DNA of 64,000 nt from Floridanema aerugineum (GTDB taxonomy: Bacteria > Cyanobacteriota > Cyanobacteriia > Cyanobacteriales > Aerosakkonemataceae). The notes beneath the pieces were generated by a model, which searched no databases, was not told the DNA's origin, and was given only the letters and a program-made list of their open reading frames with translations. Of the stretch, positions 51,414-59,515 are shown one piece after another. The DNA lies in NCBI RefSeq assembly GCF_041929345.1, contig NZ_JBHFNQ010000101.1, positions 23,827 to 87,826 on the forward strand, read 5' to 3'. Every line of letters begins with the position of its first letter. The first letter of the stretch is position 1. The translations under genes were made by a program, and so were the position numbers.

Positions 51414-52031
51414 TTAATGGCAACGTTCCAGCCAGGATAATAGTTGAGTTAATTGTGAGGAATTCAATTCAAACCATTCCCCTTTCTGTCGGAAATGTGC
51501 AAATTTGTCATGTGCTGTTTTCTCTAAAGACACTGCATCAAGGGAGAAGAAAATTTTCACAACAGTCAGTTGAACAGCACAGGATGTCTGTAAGGTTTTT
51601 AGGCGTTTCTGGAAGTTATTAGTGCGACCAATTTTGTATTGATTGCTCAATCCTGAACGCACTATATATAAATATCCACTACGCTCATTTTTTGTTGTTG
51701 TTTCAGATAGTTGAGAAATTTTGTGTCGATTCAATGTGATGTAAATTAAACCAGCTAGTAACAGTTCTGGTTCATGGGGATAGTTAATCTGGATGAAATT
51801 TAATTCCTGCAAAAGTTCTAGGGACTGTTTTACCTCAGTATTTGGCGCTTTGACTACCGTAGCTAAGGCGTTTATACTGGTAAGTATTGGAGTAATAAAC
51901 CTTTGTTCTTGAGTCAAATTTCCGATTAATTCTAGCAATAGACATACAGCTAGATGGTCGCAGTGTATTTCAGATGAATTGCTAATAACAATACTAGCGT
52001 ACCACGAATGTAGAGGAGGATTTACATTCAT
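51414..52031 (-). CDS. GIY-YIG/T5orf172-like nuclease-domain protein (205 aa)
   Basis: Residues about 117-205 are a GIY-YIG domain of the T5orf172/Mug113 type: GYLYIV, KIGRT, the catalytic-type Arg in NFQKRL, and Glu in SLEKTAHDKF near residue 172. Residues 1-110 are helical and look like a winged-helix or DNA-binding part (LLLELIGNLTQEQRF, TSINALATVVKAP). Such domains cut or bind DNA and occur in phage and mobile elements. It is in the operon between the 128- and 444-residue genes. Cleavage activity is plausible because the key residues are visible. Confidence 0.75.
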   Translation of the reverse strand: MNVNPPLHSWYASIVISNSSEIHCDHLAVCLLLELIGNLTQEQRFITPILTSINALATVVKAPNTEVKQSLELLQELNFIQINYPHEPELLLAGLIYITLNRHKISQLSETTTKNERSGYLYIVRSGLSNQYKIGRTNNFQKRLKTLQTSCAVQLTVVKIFFSLDAVSLEKTAHDKFAHFRQKGEWFELNSSQLTQLLSWLERCH

Positions 52032-52041
52032 TTTTGCTCTA

Positions 52042-53376
52042 TCAATGCGAATGTTTAGTTAAGTCCCAGTTGGCTACAATTTGCAGATGTCGTAATCGCG
52101 CATTCAAGGTTTTTTGATGGGGGAATTGAGCTAAATAAAAGTACTTGGCTTTCATCTGATTCTTTAAGTGTTGAACAGAGGGATGATAGTGGGGTTTTAG
52201 GTCGCTTAAATGTCCCAGTTCTTTTTTGATTTTTCGCCACCAAGAATGTGCTACAGATTTTGATGCAAAGCCTACGATAGCCTGGTAAAATTTGCGATCG
52301 ATACTAATTTCATAGCCAACTTGGTTAGATATTTTTACCAGGACGATCTGGCTGATAAAACTTGCTCTAATTTCTGGTAGAGTGTAGTTATCTGTGCTTT
52401 CATTATGTTCCCACTGGATTGATACTGGTTTGTCCGATCGAGGCTCTAGGTCTATTACAGCGCCAAATTGATAATCGTAGGTACAATGAGGGTTATTGTG
52501 CGAGTGGCTAACAGTTTTGGGAGTACATTGAACTATGCGCGAGTCTACTTTAAAACCAAACATTCCAATTGAGCTTTTTCTTTCCTTCAAATGTAACGAA
52601 AAGCCTGTTTTCCAGGCAGCATCTAAATCTGTTTGCAGATAGTCTTCCCCTACTAAATATTCACTACGAACAAATTGATATTTCAAATCAATTTCTGTTT
52701 CCCCATTGTGATAAATTAGTTCCAGAATATCTACAGGAGAGTTGAGAGATAGCCATAGAGAAATAAAGATTTTGAGTTGAGGGAAATTGAGGCGCTTAGT
52801 TGCTGACAGAACTGCTTTTGAAGGTAGTTCATTCACACAAGCAAAGGGTATACCTGGGAAATTTTCCAGGGGGAAAAGCCACTCTTGGGATTGATTGAGT
52901 AGGTAATAGCCATCATTGTTGATTTGTTTTAGCCAGAAGAGAGTTTCTGTCCATTGGAGTAGTTCCCCATTTTCTGTAAGTACTAAAGTACCTGCCGGGA
53001 TAGTCAAAAAGGTTTTTTGAGGAATAAACAAAGGTAATGGCTCAATTTTTAGCACCCTTAAATCATCTAAGGTATACCAAAATTTTAGCTCGATTTCCTC
53101 ACTTGGGGTTAACCACCAATAGATTTGGATAGGAGTAGGTGAATGAGGTATAATTTTGTTAACTATGCCAAAGTTATTACCATTAGTTACTAAAGTTCCA
53201 TTATCGAAAGGTGTTGTGGAAGATGTGGGCTTTATAGGAGCTAGAACTTTAATTACCTTCTTTGTAATTACGTTTGAACTGTCTTGAAAGTAACTGGTTC
53301 CAATGGATGGAGAAAGGTTTGATAAATTGGGGGGAATATAAATCGGCTGATTCCCGTTTTGATTGATAACAGACAT
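52042..53376 (-). CDS. Unknown cyanobacterial protein (444 aa)
   Basis: No family recognised. The first ~110 residues contain a small beta barrel-like region (NGTLVTNGNNFGIVNKII, TPIQIYWWLTPSEEIELKFWYTL) that resembles an SH3-like fold. The middle is mixed (AVIDLEPRSDKPVSIQWEH). The end is helical and basic (SWWRKIKKELGHLSDLKP, LNARLRHLQIVANW). It starts 11 bases before the GIY-YIG gene, so it is in the same transcript. It may be a DNA-associated protein of the replicon. Confidence 0.6.
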   Translation of the reverse strand: MSVINQNGNQPIYIPPNLSNLSPSIGTSYFQDSSNVITKKVIKVLAPIKPTSSTTPFDNGTLVTNGNNFGIVNKIIPHSPTPIQIYWWLTPSEEIELKFWYTLDDLRVLKIEPLPLFIPQKTFLTIPAGTLVLTENGELLQWTETLFWLKQINNDGYYLLNQSQEWLFPLENFPGIPFACVNELPSKAVLSATKRLNFPQLKIFISLWLSLNSPVDILELIYHNGETEIDLKYQFVRSEYLVGEDYLQTDLDAAWKTGFSLHLKERKSSIGMFGFKVDSRIVQCTPKTVSHSHNNPHCTYDYQFGAVIDLEPRSDKPVSIQWEHNESTDNYTLPEIRASFISQIVLVKISNQVGYEISIDRKFYQAIVGFASKSVAHSWWRKIKKELGHLSDLKPHYHPSVQHLKNQMKAKYFYLAQFPHQKTLNARLRHLQIVANWDLTKHSH

Positions 53377-53386
53377 AATGAGAAAC

Positions 53387-53434
53387 TGGCATCAATGGCA
53401 GAATGAAAGAAGTTAGGAAACACCATTGATGCCA
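53387..53434. repeat. 12-bp perfect hairpin in the primase operon
   Basis: TGGCATCAATGG pairs with CCATTGATGCCA across a 24-base loop, between the 151- and 444-residue genes and directly beside a GCGCGTCAGCGC copy. It could attenuate transcription or protect the downstream message. No T-run follows. Confidence 0.5.
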
Positions 53435-53435
53435 A

Positions 53436-53447
53436 GCGCGTCAGCGC
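53436..53447. repeat. GCGCGTCAGCGC hairpin repeat, copy 5
   Basis: Identical hairpin word in the same gap as the 12-bp hairpin, in the second minus-strand module. Confidence 0.7.
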
Positions 53448-53460
53448 TATGTTATCTCGC

Positions 53461-53916
53461 TTATACTGGAGAAACGATAAATTCTTTTAGACGTGGAAGT
53501 AGTCTTTGGTAACAAAGCGGTGGAGGTAGTTGGGGAATTGAAATGCCTTGGATTAAGAAGTCTCCGTTGTTTCCTCCAAACCAAACTAAGGCCAATACTT
53601 TCCAATTAGGATCGTACTGGGCTACGCGGAGTTTTGTTTCTCTGTCAGGCCATTTTCCTCCTAATAAATTTTGGAAGTTACTCCCGTTTTCCCCGATGTA
53701 AAAGCCAAGCAAAGTATCTAAGTTCCATTGGGGTTGTTTGTCAGGATTTTTGGATGATAGTTGGTTGTGGGAACTATTATCAATTGCCACGCATCCTCGA
53801 CCTTCTTCTAGATAGCCTTGCCAGCTAACGGCGGCAAGTAATTCATAGTTCAGAGTGAGAAAATGCAGGCGATTTTGGTCGTTATTTAAGTAGTATGGTT
53901 GGTAATTTTGGGTCAT
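53461..53916 (-). CDS. Unknown protein (151 aa)
   Basis: An alpha/beta protein with no recognised family. It has a strand-rich core (LLAAVSWQGYLEEGRGCVAI, LLGFYIGENGSNF, WKVLALVWFGGNNGDFLI) and a helical end. Three bases separate it from the primase upstream, so it is probably translated together with it. It may be an accessory of the prim-pol protein; that is inference from spacing only. Confidence 0.6.
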   Translation of the reverse strand: MTQNYQPYYLNNDQNRLHFLTLNYELLAAVSWQGYLEEGRGCVAIDNSSHNQLSSKNPDKQPQWNLDTLLGFYIGENGSNFQNLLGGKWPDRETKLRVAQYDPNWKVLALVWFGGNNGDFLIQGISIPQLPPPLCYQRLLPRLKEFIVSPV

Positions 53917-53919
53917 GGA

Positions 53920-54852
53920 TTATGAGTGGAGAGCGTAGTAATGTAGGGTGCGATCGGTGATTCCAAAGCCTCTAAAACTTTCCCACTTGTATTGGCATTC
54001 ACCTGGATGGTATTTGCTACTTAGTTGACTCCAGGTATCCCACTCGGATAGGAGAGAATGGCTGATGTATTTGAGTGCCATGCCAATAAAAATCCAAGAT
54101 TGATAGTTGTCTGCATAGTGGGGATGGATTACTTCTAGCAGTAGTCGAGCGAGTGTAATGCTGGTTGCACAGGTATTTCTTGATGGGGCAACTATGATGG
54201 ATTTGCGATCGCAAACTGGGACAATCGTTTTGAATCCTTGTGATGGGTGGGGTTCTACTTGAGGTCTACTCAGTAGTTCTACAACCCAATCGGGTGCTGG
54301 TGCTACTGGAGTAGTATCGGGTCCATTAATCCACAGGTAGTGACCAGTCAGGGGATGGGGTGATGGAGGGAGAACTGATTGATGTCCCTCGCCACGAAGT
54401 TCCAGGGCTTCACCTGGGGCTGTAATAATGCGGCGCGATTTGAACATCTTTGAAAAAGAAGGAAGTGTAAATAGATATTGTGCTCTGGCCTCTCTTCCAG
54501 AAGTGAAGGCGACAGTAGAAGGTAAACCCTGACCGCGAGATAATTGGTCAACCAAAGCCATTGCACTGTTACCATCAATATCAAGTGCTAGTAAGAATTC
54601 TGTTTCTGTCTGACCGCACAGCAGTCCTATACCAGGAGGAATTACGTAGTAAGGTTGGCGAGCTTTTCCTAGCACTGCAACAGAGCCTCTGTGAGTCAGA
54701 GAGCTAATCATTTGAAGCGGTGAAAAAGGGTGTTGTTGCCATGAGTATCCCAGAGGTTGTTTGCTGTGATTGACAGGAACTATGCGCCAGTGAGGTGGGA
54801 GAATTTTTAAAGTATGGAGTAGTTTCTGAAGTATTAGTGAGCTAGCATTCAT
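53920..54852 (-). CDS. Primase-polymerase (prim-pol) with PriCT-type C terminus (310 aa)
   Basis: Bifunctional primase/polymerase N-terminal domain of the archaeo-eukaryotic primase type. LALDIDGN (Asp91 and Asp93) is the metal-binding motif, and ELRGEGHQSVLPPSPH at 151-166 carries the catalytic His region with 'PPSxH'. A C-terminal helical domain of PriCT type follows (SWIFIGMALKYIS, WDTWSQLSSKYHPG). Such proteins make primers for plasmid or phage replication. I chose the ATG at MNASS; a TTG 31 codons upstream is less likely. It heads the operon leading into the PRTRC genes. No helicase domain is fused. Confidence 0.83.
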   Translation of the reverse strand: MNASSLILQKLLHTLKILPPHWRIVPVNHSKQPLGYSWQQHPFSPLQMISSLTHRGSVAVLGKARQPYYVIPPGIGLLCGQTETEFLLALDIDGNSAMALVDQLSRGQGLPSTVAFTSGREARAQYLFTLPSFSKMFKSRRIITAPGEALELRGEGHQSVLPPSPHPLTGHYLWINGPDTTPVAPAPDWVVELLSRPQVEPHPSQGFKTIVPVCDRKSIIVAPSRNTCATSITLARLLLEVIHPHYADNYQSWIFIGMALKYISHSLLSEWDTWSQLSSKYHPGECQYKWESFRGFGITDRTLHYYALHS

Positions 54853-55290
54853 TTGAAGAATCAAAGTTTTGTTGATAGTTATTTTATAAAGAAAGGAAAA
54901 AGCGAATTCTATATTTTCGTTAGCTGCCCATGTACATATTGTCAAGTAAATTTATTTATGGGATACTTTCTTTGCGGCATAATGATAAATTCTTTAGCCT
55001 AAATTCTCCCGCGCGTCAGCGCATCGTTTACATAGAGATATCCAAAACAGCTAAAACCTATTCATTATTAGTTTTTGACTATTTGCGCTTGAGGAGGCAG
55101 GTAGTCAAATAAGATAAATTTTCTAGATAATCTTTAATGTATAATCGTCGTGGTGCATGGCTGCTGCAAGAAGAAATGTATCACATTGTCTGATGCCAGC
55201 CTCTGTGTTGATGCCATTTGATGTTGAACACTAACACCAACTAAATAGAACCTACCCCAAGTTAGATAGTTGTTAGGGGTAACTCTCTTA
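54853..55290. other. Non-coding stretch upstream of the primase
   Basis: I see no gene here. The stretch carries one GCGCGTCAGCGC copy and presumably the primase promoter. A TTGACA at about 54943 on the minus strand is suggestive, but no well-spaced -10 box is clear. Confidence 0.4.
55011..55022. repeat. GCGCGTCAGCGC hairpin repeat, copy 6
   Basis: Identical hairpin word upstream of the primase gene, the last copy in the window. Confidence 0.7.
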
Positions 55291-55428
55291 TACAGCATAT
55301 TTCAGGTTTATGACGTACAGTAGGGTGGTCATTGCCTAAAACTATCTTTTCCAAATAGTTCCAAAATTTTGTAGGCAATGACCACCCTATTTCTTTTGAT
55401 GTACCTCACTTACCTGCAATGTGCTGTA
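55291..55428. mobile_element. MITE-like imperfect inverted repeat
   Basis: The left arm starts TACAGCATATTTCAGG and continues to AGGGTGGTCATTGCCTA. The right arm mirrors it, from TAGGCAATGACCACCCT to CCTGCAATGTGCTGTA. The 17-base inner arms are perfect and the outer ones slightly diverged. The centre (AACTAT..ATAGTT) can pair too, so the whole 138 bases fold into one long hairpin. No coding capacity. This is typical of non-autonomous elements in cyanobacteria; no target duplication was identified. Confidence 0.65.
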
Positions 55429-55429
55429 A

Positions 55430-55546
55430 TTCTGCGTTTTTATAAAAAGAAAGAATATACAAGGAATATTGCAAGATATAACAGTGCGTTTAGCTTCTAT
55501 TGAGCGTTTGGATGCAGAAGCTACGGAATCTTTGCAAGTCTTCTAA
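55430..55546 (+). pseudogene. Possible 3' remnant of a gene
   Basis: A short open frame running away from the inverted-repeat element ends in LQDITVRLASIERLDAEATE plus five residues and a stop. The composition looks like the C terminus of a helical protein and there is no start codon of quality. It may be the tail of a gene truncated by the element. Family unknown; this is a weak call. Confidence 0.25.
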
Positions 55547-55622
55547 CTTTTCATTTCCATCTGCATATTTGGCTGAACTGACACCCATAGATAAGTAACG
55601 GGAATATTTCAAGGAGACAACC

Positions 55623-55781
55623 ATGACCGGGATATTCAATGTCGCTCGTAACATCTATGCGCTACTGGTTGGAATCGATAAGTATCCGGGCTCAGTTTCT
55701 TCGTTGCGAAGCTGTGTTAACAACACTAAAGCGAGCGAACAATATCTAAAAAATCTAAAAAATCGACAGAAACGAAACTAG
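55623..55781 (+). pseudogene. Truncated caspase (peptidase C14) gene, N-terminal 52 residues only
   Basis: An ATG with AAGGAG upstream opens a 52-residue frame reading ARNIYALLVGIDKYPG and LRSCVNNTKASEQYL. This aligns with the first 50 residues of the next gene (KNIYALLVGIDDYN, LKGCVNDIKAVETYL). The frame then ends in Lys/Asn-rich sequence and a TAG, before the catalytic His and Cys. It is a broken duplicate or the 5' remnant of a deleted caspase gene. The good ribosome binding site means a short peptide could still be made. Confidence 0.7.
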
Positions 55782-55846
55782 GATTACTGTGAATTCATCT
55801 CCATCACATATTCAAAATACAAACCCCCCAATAAAGAAAGGAAATT

Positions 55847-58800
55847 ATGGCTAAAAACATCTACGCACTATTGGTTGGCATTGACGACTATAATCCCCAT
55901 TCCACTCCACCTATCTTTTCATTAAAAGGTTGCGTTAATGACATTAAAGCAGTAGAAACATATCTGCGCGAACGAATTGCCAAACATAGCGGTTGGAAAC
56001 TAATAGAACCCATAGACCAACCCTGGATACTCCTCAATCAGGATGCCACTCGTCAAGCAATTATTAACAGCTTTCAGCAACATCTATGTAAGGCAGACAG
56101 CGATGATATTGTGCTGTTCTATTATTCAGGTCACGGTGCTCAAGAGAAAGCACCAGAAGAATTGTGGGAATTAGAACCAGATCACTTAGACGAAACATTA
56201 GTTTGCTATGACAGCCGTACAGAGGGCTGTCGCGATTTAGCTGATAAAGAATTAGCTTACCTGATCTCCAAAGTTGCACAAAAAAATCCTCAAGTTTTGG
56301 TGATTCTAGACTGCTGTCACTCCGGCTCAGGAACTAGAGATTTGTCAGCAGAAATAGGAGTGCGGCGATCGCCTGTAGACGATCGCGATCGCCCCTTAAG
56401 CAGTTTTATTTTTGCTGATGACCAAATCGCATTAAACCAACTATTAAATCTTCCTAACAATCTGGAAAAGAAAACGACGGGTGTAGTACTGCCTCAAGGC
56501 AGACACATCATGTTTTCTGCCTGTAGAGACTACGAACTGGCTAAAGAATATAAAGTGGAAGACGGCCAACATAGAGGAGCATTTTCTTACTTTTTAATGC
56601 AAACTTTGCAGCGGACGAACGGCAATATAACCTATCGAGATTTGGCGAGAAATATTAACGCTCTCGTGTGCGGCAAAGTCAAAGAACAGTCACCGCAAGT
56701 TGAAGCAACTAGCCTAGAAGAGTTAAACAAACCTTTTTTGGGCGGTGCTATTGAAGAACGTCCTATTTACTTCACTTTAACTCACAGCAAAAGCCAAAAT
56801 AGTTGGGTAATTGACGGAGGCGCTATCCACGCTATTCCTAAACCATCTCATGACGAAGATACATTATTAGCCTTCTTCCCCGCAGGCAGCACTTCCAAAC
56901 AACTGCGCCAACTTTCAGCCGCATTAGGTACAGCGAAAGTGACTCAAGTACAGCAGCAACGCAGTAAGGTAGAAATTATTGATGGCGGCGATAAGCTATC
57001 AGAAACTCAAAGCTATTGGGCAGTAGTGATAAGTTGGCCTCTACCTCCTTTAAAAATTTATATTAAAGGCGAAGAAAGTGAAGTTCAAGGTGTAGAATTA
57101 GCACAGCAAGCACTGCTAACAGCGGCAGTGAGCGAACAGCCTTCACTGTACTTGCGTCAAGTAGAGGAAGCCAAAGAAGCAGATTATCATCTATTAGCTA
57201 AAAACGGTCAATATTGGATTCTCCAGCCTGAAGATGACCGTCCTTTAGTAGATCCAATTCCGGGACAGATTGAAGAAGTAGGTTACACAGATCGAAATGC
57301 TTCTCAGGTCATTGTTTGTTTAGAACAGATTGCTCGCTGGCATAACCTTCTGAATCTTTCCAGTCCCGCTACCAGTAGCATTAAAAGCGATGACGTGGAA
57401 ATGGAAATTACTCTACTCTCTGGGCAACAAGAGTCTTCGCCGGGGGAAAGAGATGGAAATATATCATCATCGGAGATGCGGGTCGAGTACACTTATGAAA
57501 ATGGTCAATGGCAACCGCCAACTCTGCGAATTAAACTGAAAAATCGCAGCAATAAAAAGCTTTACTGTAATGTCCTCGACTTTTCAGAAAGTTTTGCGAT
57601 ATCAGCACAATTTTTTGATTTGACAAGCAGTATTCTGCTTGTGCCGAAAGGAACAGAAGGCTGCACAGAAATTGAAAGTTATGCAATGGAGTTTATAGTA
57701 CCAGACGAATTTTTTGAGCGAGGTACTACTGAGTACAAAGATATCTTAAAGCTAATTGTCAGTACCGCCGAATTTGATGCAAGTTCGGTAGAACAAGATG
57801 GATTCAATCCTCCTCCCGCTAATCGTTTCATCGGCGGATATAAAGGAACTCTTAATTCTTTAATGGAAAGAGTGAATACTCGCGAATCAAGGAGAGCTAC
57901 AAGCACTTATGATGATTGGATGACAAAGGAAGTCACAATTACAATTGTGCGACCGCAGGATGCTAAACTGATTGCACCTAATCGCAGCACTTTTTTGCAA
58001 AATGGTGCTGTTGAAGTGCAACCTCATCCGACTTTGAAAGCAAAAGTAAATCTTACTACTGTACCGCAAGCTAGTAGAGATTTAGGCAATTTGGTTTTAC
58101 CTTCGATTTTACGACAACAGCCCCGAATCACTGAATCTTTCTATTTTATAACTAGCAGAGGTACAGATCCAGGTTTAAGCGCTTTGGAGTTAAGTGATGT
58201 AGAAGATTACACGGTTATCACGCCAGAATCACCTCTCAAGTTGTTAGTTAATACAGAATTAGCTGATAATGAACATCTCTTGCCTTTTGCTTATGACGGT
58301 GAGTTTTTCTTGCCATTAGGATGGGGTAAAAAAATCGGTAACGGCAAGACAGAAATTACACTAAAACGTTTGGCAAAACCAACACCAACTGTTAGCAGTC
58401 GCAGCTTGAAAGGTTCAATTCGGATTTTTATGGAAAAAGTAGCCCATCAAAAACTGGGTAGACCTTTTGAATATCCAATTTTAGCGGTAGCTGATGTTGG
58501 CGAAAACGGTAAGGTAACTTACGAAAAAAATCTGGAGATAGTTAAATCGAAAGTAGAAGCATCCCAACGAATAATTCTCTACATTCACGGCATTATTGGC
58601 GATACTGAAACTATGGTTACTAGCGTCAGTAAAACTTTAGTAAATGTGGATGGTCAACAGTATCCTGTTAAAGAACTCTACGACCTAGTTTTGACCTTTG
58701 ACTACGAGAATATCCAAACTACAATTAAAGAGAATGGAGAACTTTTAGGAAAGGAACTTCAAAAAGTAGGCTTGGGAAAAAATCACGGCAAACAATTGCA

Positions 58801-59440
58801 TATTGTAGCCCATTCTATGGGGGGGTTGGTATCGCGATGGTTTATCGAACGAGAAGGCGGCAATCAAATTGTGCAACACTTAATTATGTTAGGTACACCT
58901 AATGCTGGTTCTCCTTGGCCTGCCTTACAAGACTTGGTTTTCACGTTGCTAGGAATTGGCTTAAATCAACTTTCCGAAATTGGTTTTCCTACAAAAATAG
59001 TAGCTCAATTGCTGGAATACCTCGAAGAAAACGACTACGCCCTCGACCAAATGCAGCCAGATTCTCTGTTTCTCCAAGAACTTGCCAATAATGCCGATCC
59101 AGGAGTTCCTTATACAATTATTGCAGGCGATCGCTCGCTAGCTTCCAAAGCAATAGAAGTCGATCCAAACAAGAAATCCAGTGCGGTACAGCGACTGGTA
59201 CAAAACCTGTTTGGCAAAACTGTAGATCGAGTTATAGATTGGACGTTTTTCAGTCAACCTAACGATATTGCGGTTAGTATCGCCAGTATCAAAAGTGTTA
59301 GTTGCGATCGCACTCCTCAACCCAGAATATTGCTGCCAGATGCCGCTTGCAATCACCTGAGCTATTTTACCGATAAAGCTGGGTTAGATGCAATAGGAAT
59401 GGCACTTTTCCCAAGCTCAAATAGTAACTCAAGCCACTAA
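55847..59440 (+). CDS. Caspase-alpha/beta-hydrolase fusion protein (1197 aa)
   Basis: Residues 1-270 are a peptidase C14 caspase domain (YALLVGIDDYN, His in YYSGHGAQ, Cys in LDCCHSGSGTRD). A ~600-residue middle follows without a clear family. Residues about 905-1180 are an alpha/beta hydrolase of lipase/PGAP1-like type: RIILYIHGIIGD, nucleophile elbow HIVAHSMGGL near residue 988, IAGDRS with a candidate acid, and NHLSYF with a candidate His. One chain thus carries a protease and a lipid- or ester-hydrolase. Such a pair suggests protease-triggered membrane damage, which is inference. No signal peptide. It is 75 bases before the STAND gene, same strand. Confidence 0.83.
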   Translation: MAKNIYALLVGIDDYNPHSTPPIFSLKGCVNDIKAVETYLRERIAKHSGWKLIEPIDQPWILLNQDATRQAIINSFQQHLCKADSDDIVLFYYSGHGAQEKAPEELWELEPDHLDETLVCYDSRTEGCRDLADKELAYLISKVAQKNPQVLVILDCCHSGSGTRDLSAEIGVRRSPVDDRDRPLSSFIFADDQIALNQLLNLPNNLEKKTTGVVLPQGRHIMFSACRDYELAKEYKVEDGQHRGAFSYFLMQTLQRTNGNITYRDLARNINALVCGKVKEQSPQVEATSLEELNKPFLGGAIEERPIYFTLTHSKSQNSWVIDGGAIHAIPKPSHDEDTLLAFFPAGSTSKQLRQLSAALGTAKVTQVQQQRSKVEIIDGGDKLSETQSYWAVVISWPLPPLKIYIKGEESEVQGVELAQQALLTAAVSEQPSLYLRQVEEAKEADYHLLAKNGQYWILQPEDDRPLVDPIPGQIEEVGYTDRNASQVIVCLEQIARWHNLLNLSSPATSSIKSDDVEMEITLLSGQQESSPGERDGNISSSEMRVEYTYENGQWQPPTLRIKLKNRSNKKLYCNVLDFSESFAISAQFFDLTSSILLVPKGTEGCTEIESYAMEFIVPDEFFERGTTEYKDILKLIVSTAEFDASSVEQDGFNPPPANRFIGGYKGTLNSLMERVNTRESRRATSTYDDWMTKEVTITIVRPQDAKLIAPNRSTFLQNGAVEVQPHPTLKAKVNLTTVPQASRDLGNLVLPSILRQQPRITESFYFITSRGTDPGLSALELSDVEDYTVITPESPLKLLVNTELADNEHLLPFAYDGEFFLPLGWGKKIGNGKTEITLKRLAKPTPTVSSRSLKGSIRIFMEKVAHQKLGRPFEYPILAVADVGENGKVTYEKNLEIVKSKVEASQRIILYIHGIIGDTETMVTSVSKTLVNVDGQQYPVKELYDLVLTFDYENIQTTIKENGELLGKELQKVGLGKNHGKQLHIVAHSMGGLVSRWFIEREGGNQIVQHLIMLGTPNAGSPWPALQDLVFTLLGIGLNQLSEIGFPTKIVAQLLEYLEENDYALDQMQPDSLFLQELANNADPGVPYTIIAGDRSLASKAIEVDPNKKSSAVQRLVQNLFGKTVDRVIDWTFFSQPNDIAVSIASIKSVSCDRTPQPRILLPDAACNHLSYFTDKAGLDAIGMALFPSSNSNSSH

Positions 59441-59515
59441 AAGAACCTACTCTTTCCCAAATAGCTGAATAGTAAATACCTTAGTTCTAAATCTGCAAGT
59501 AGTTAGGGTAAATTT

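Noticed and set aside
54853..54945. Longer primase start at TTG
   Set aside because: The extra 31 residues are hydrophobic and unlike a prim-pol N terminus; the ATG at 54852 gives a normal start.
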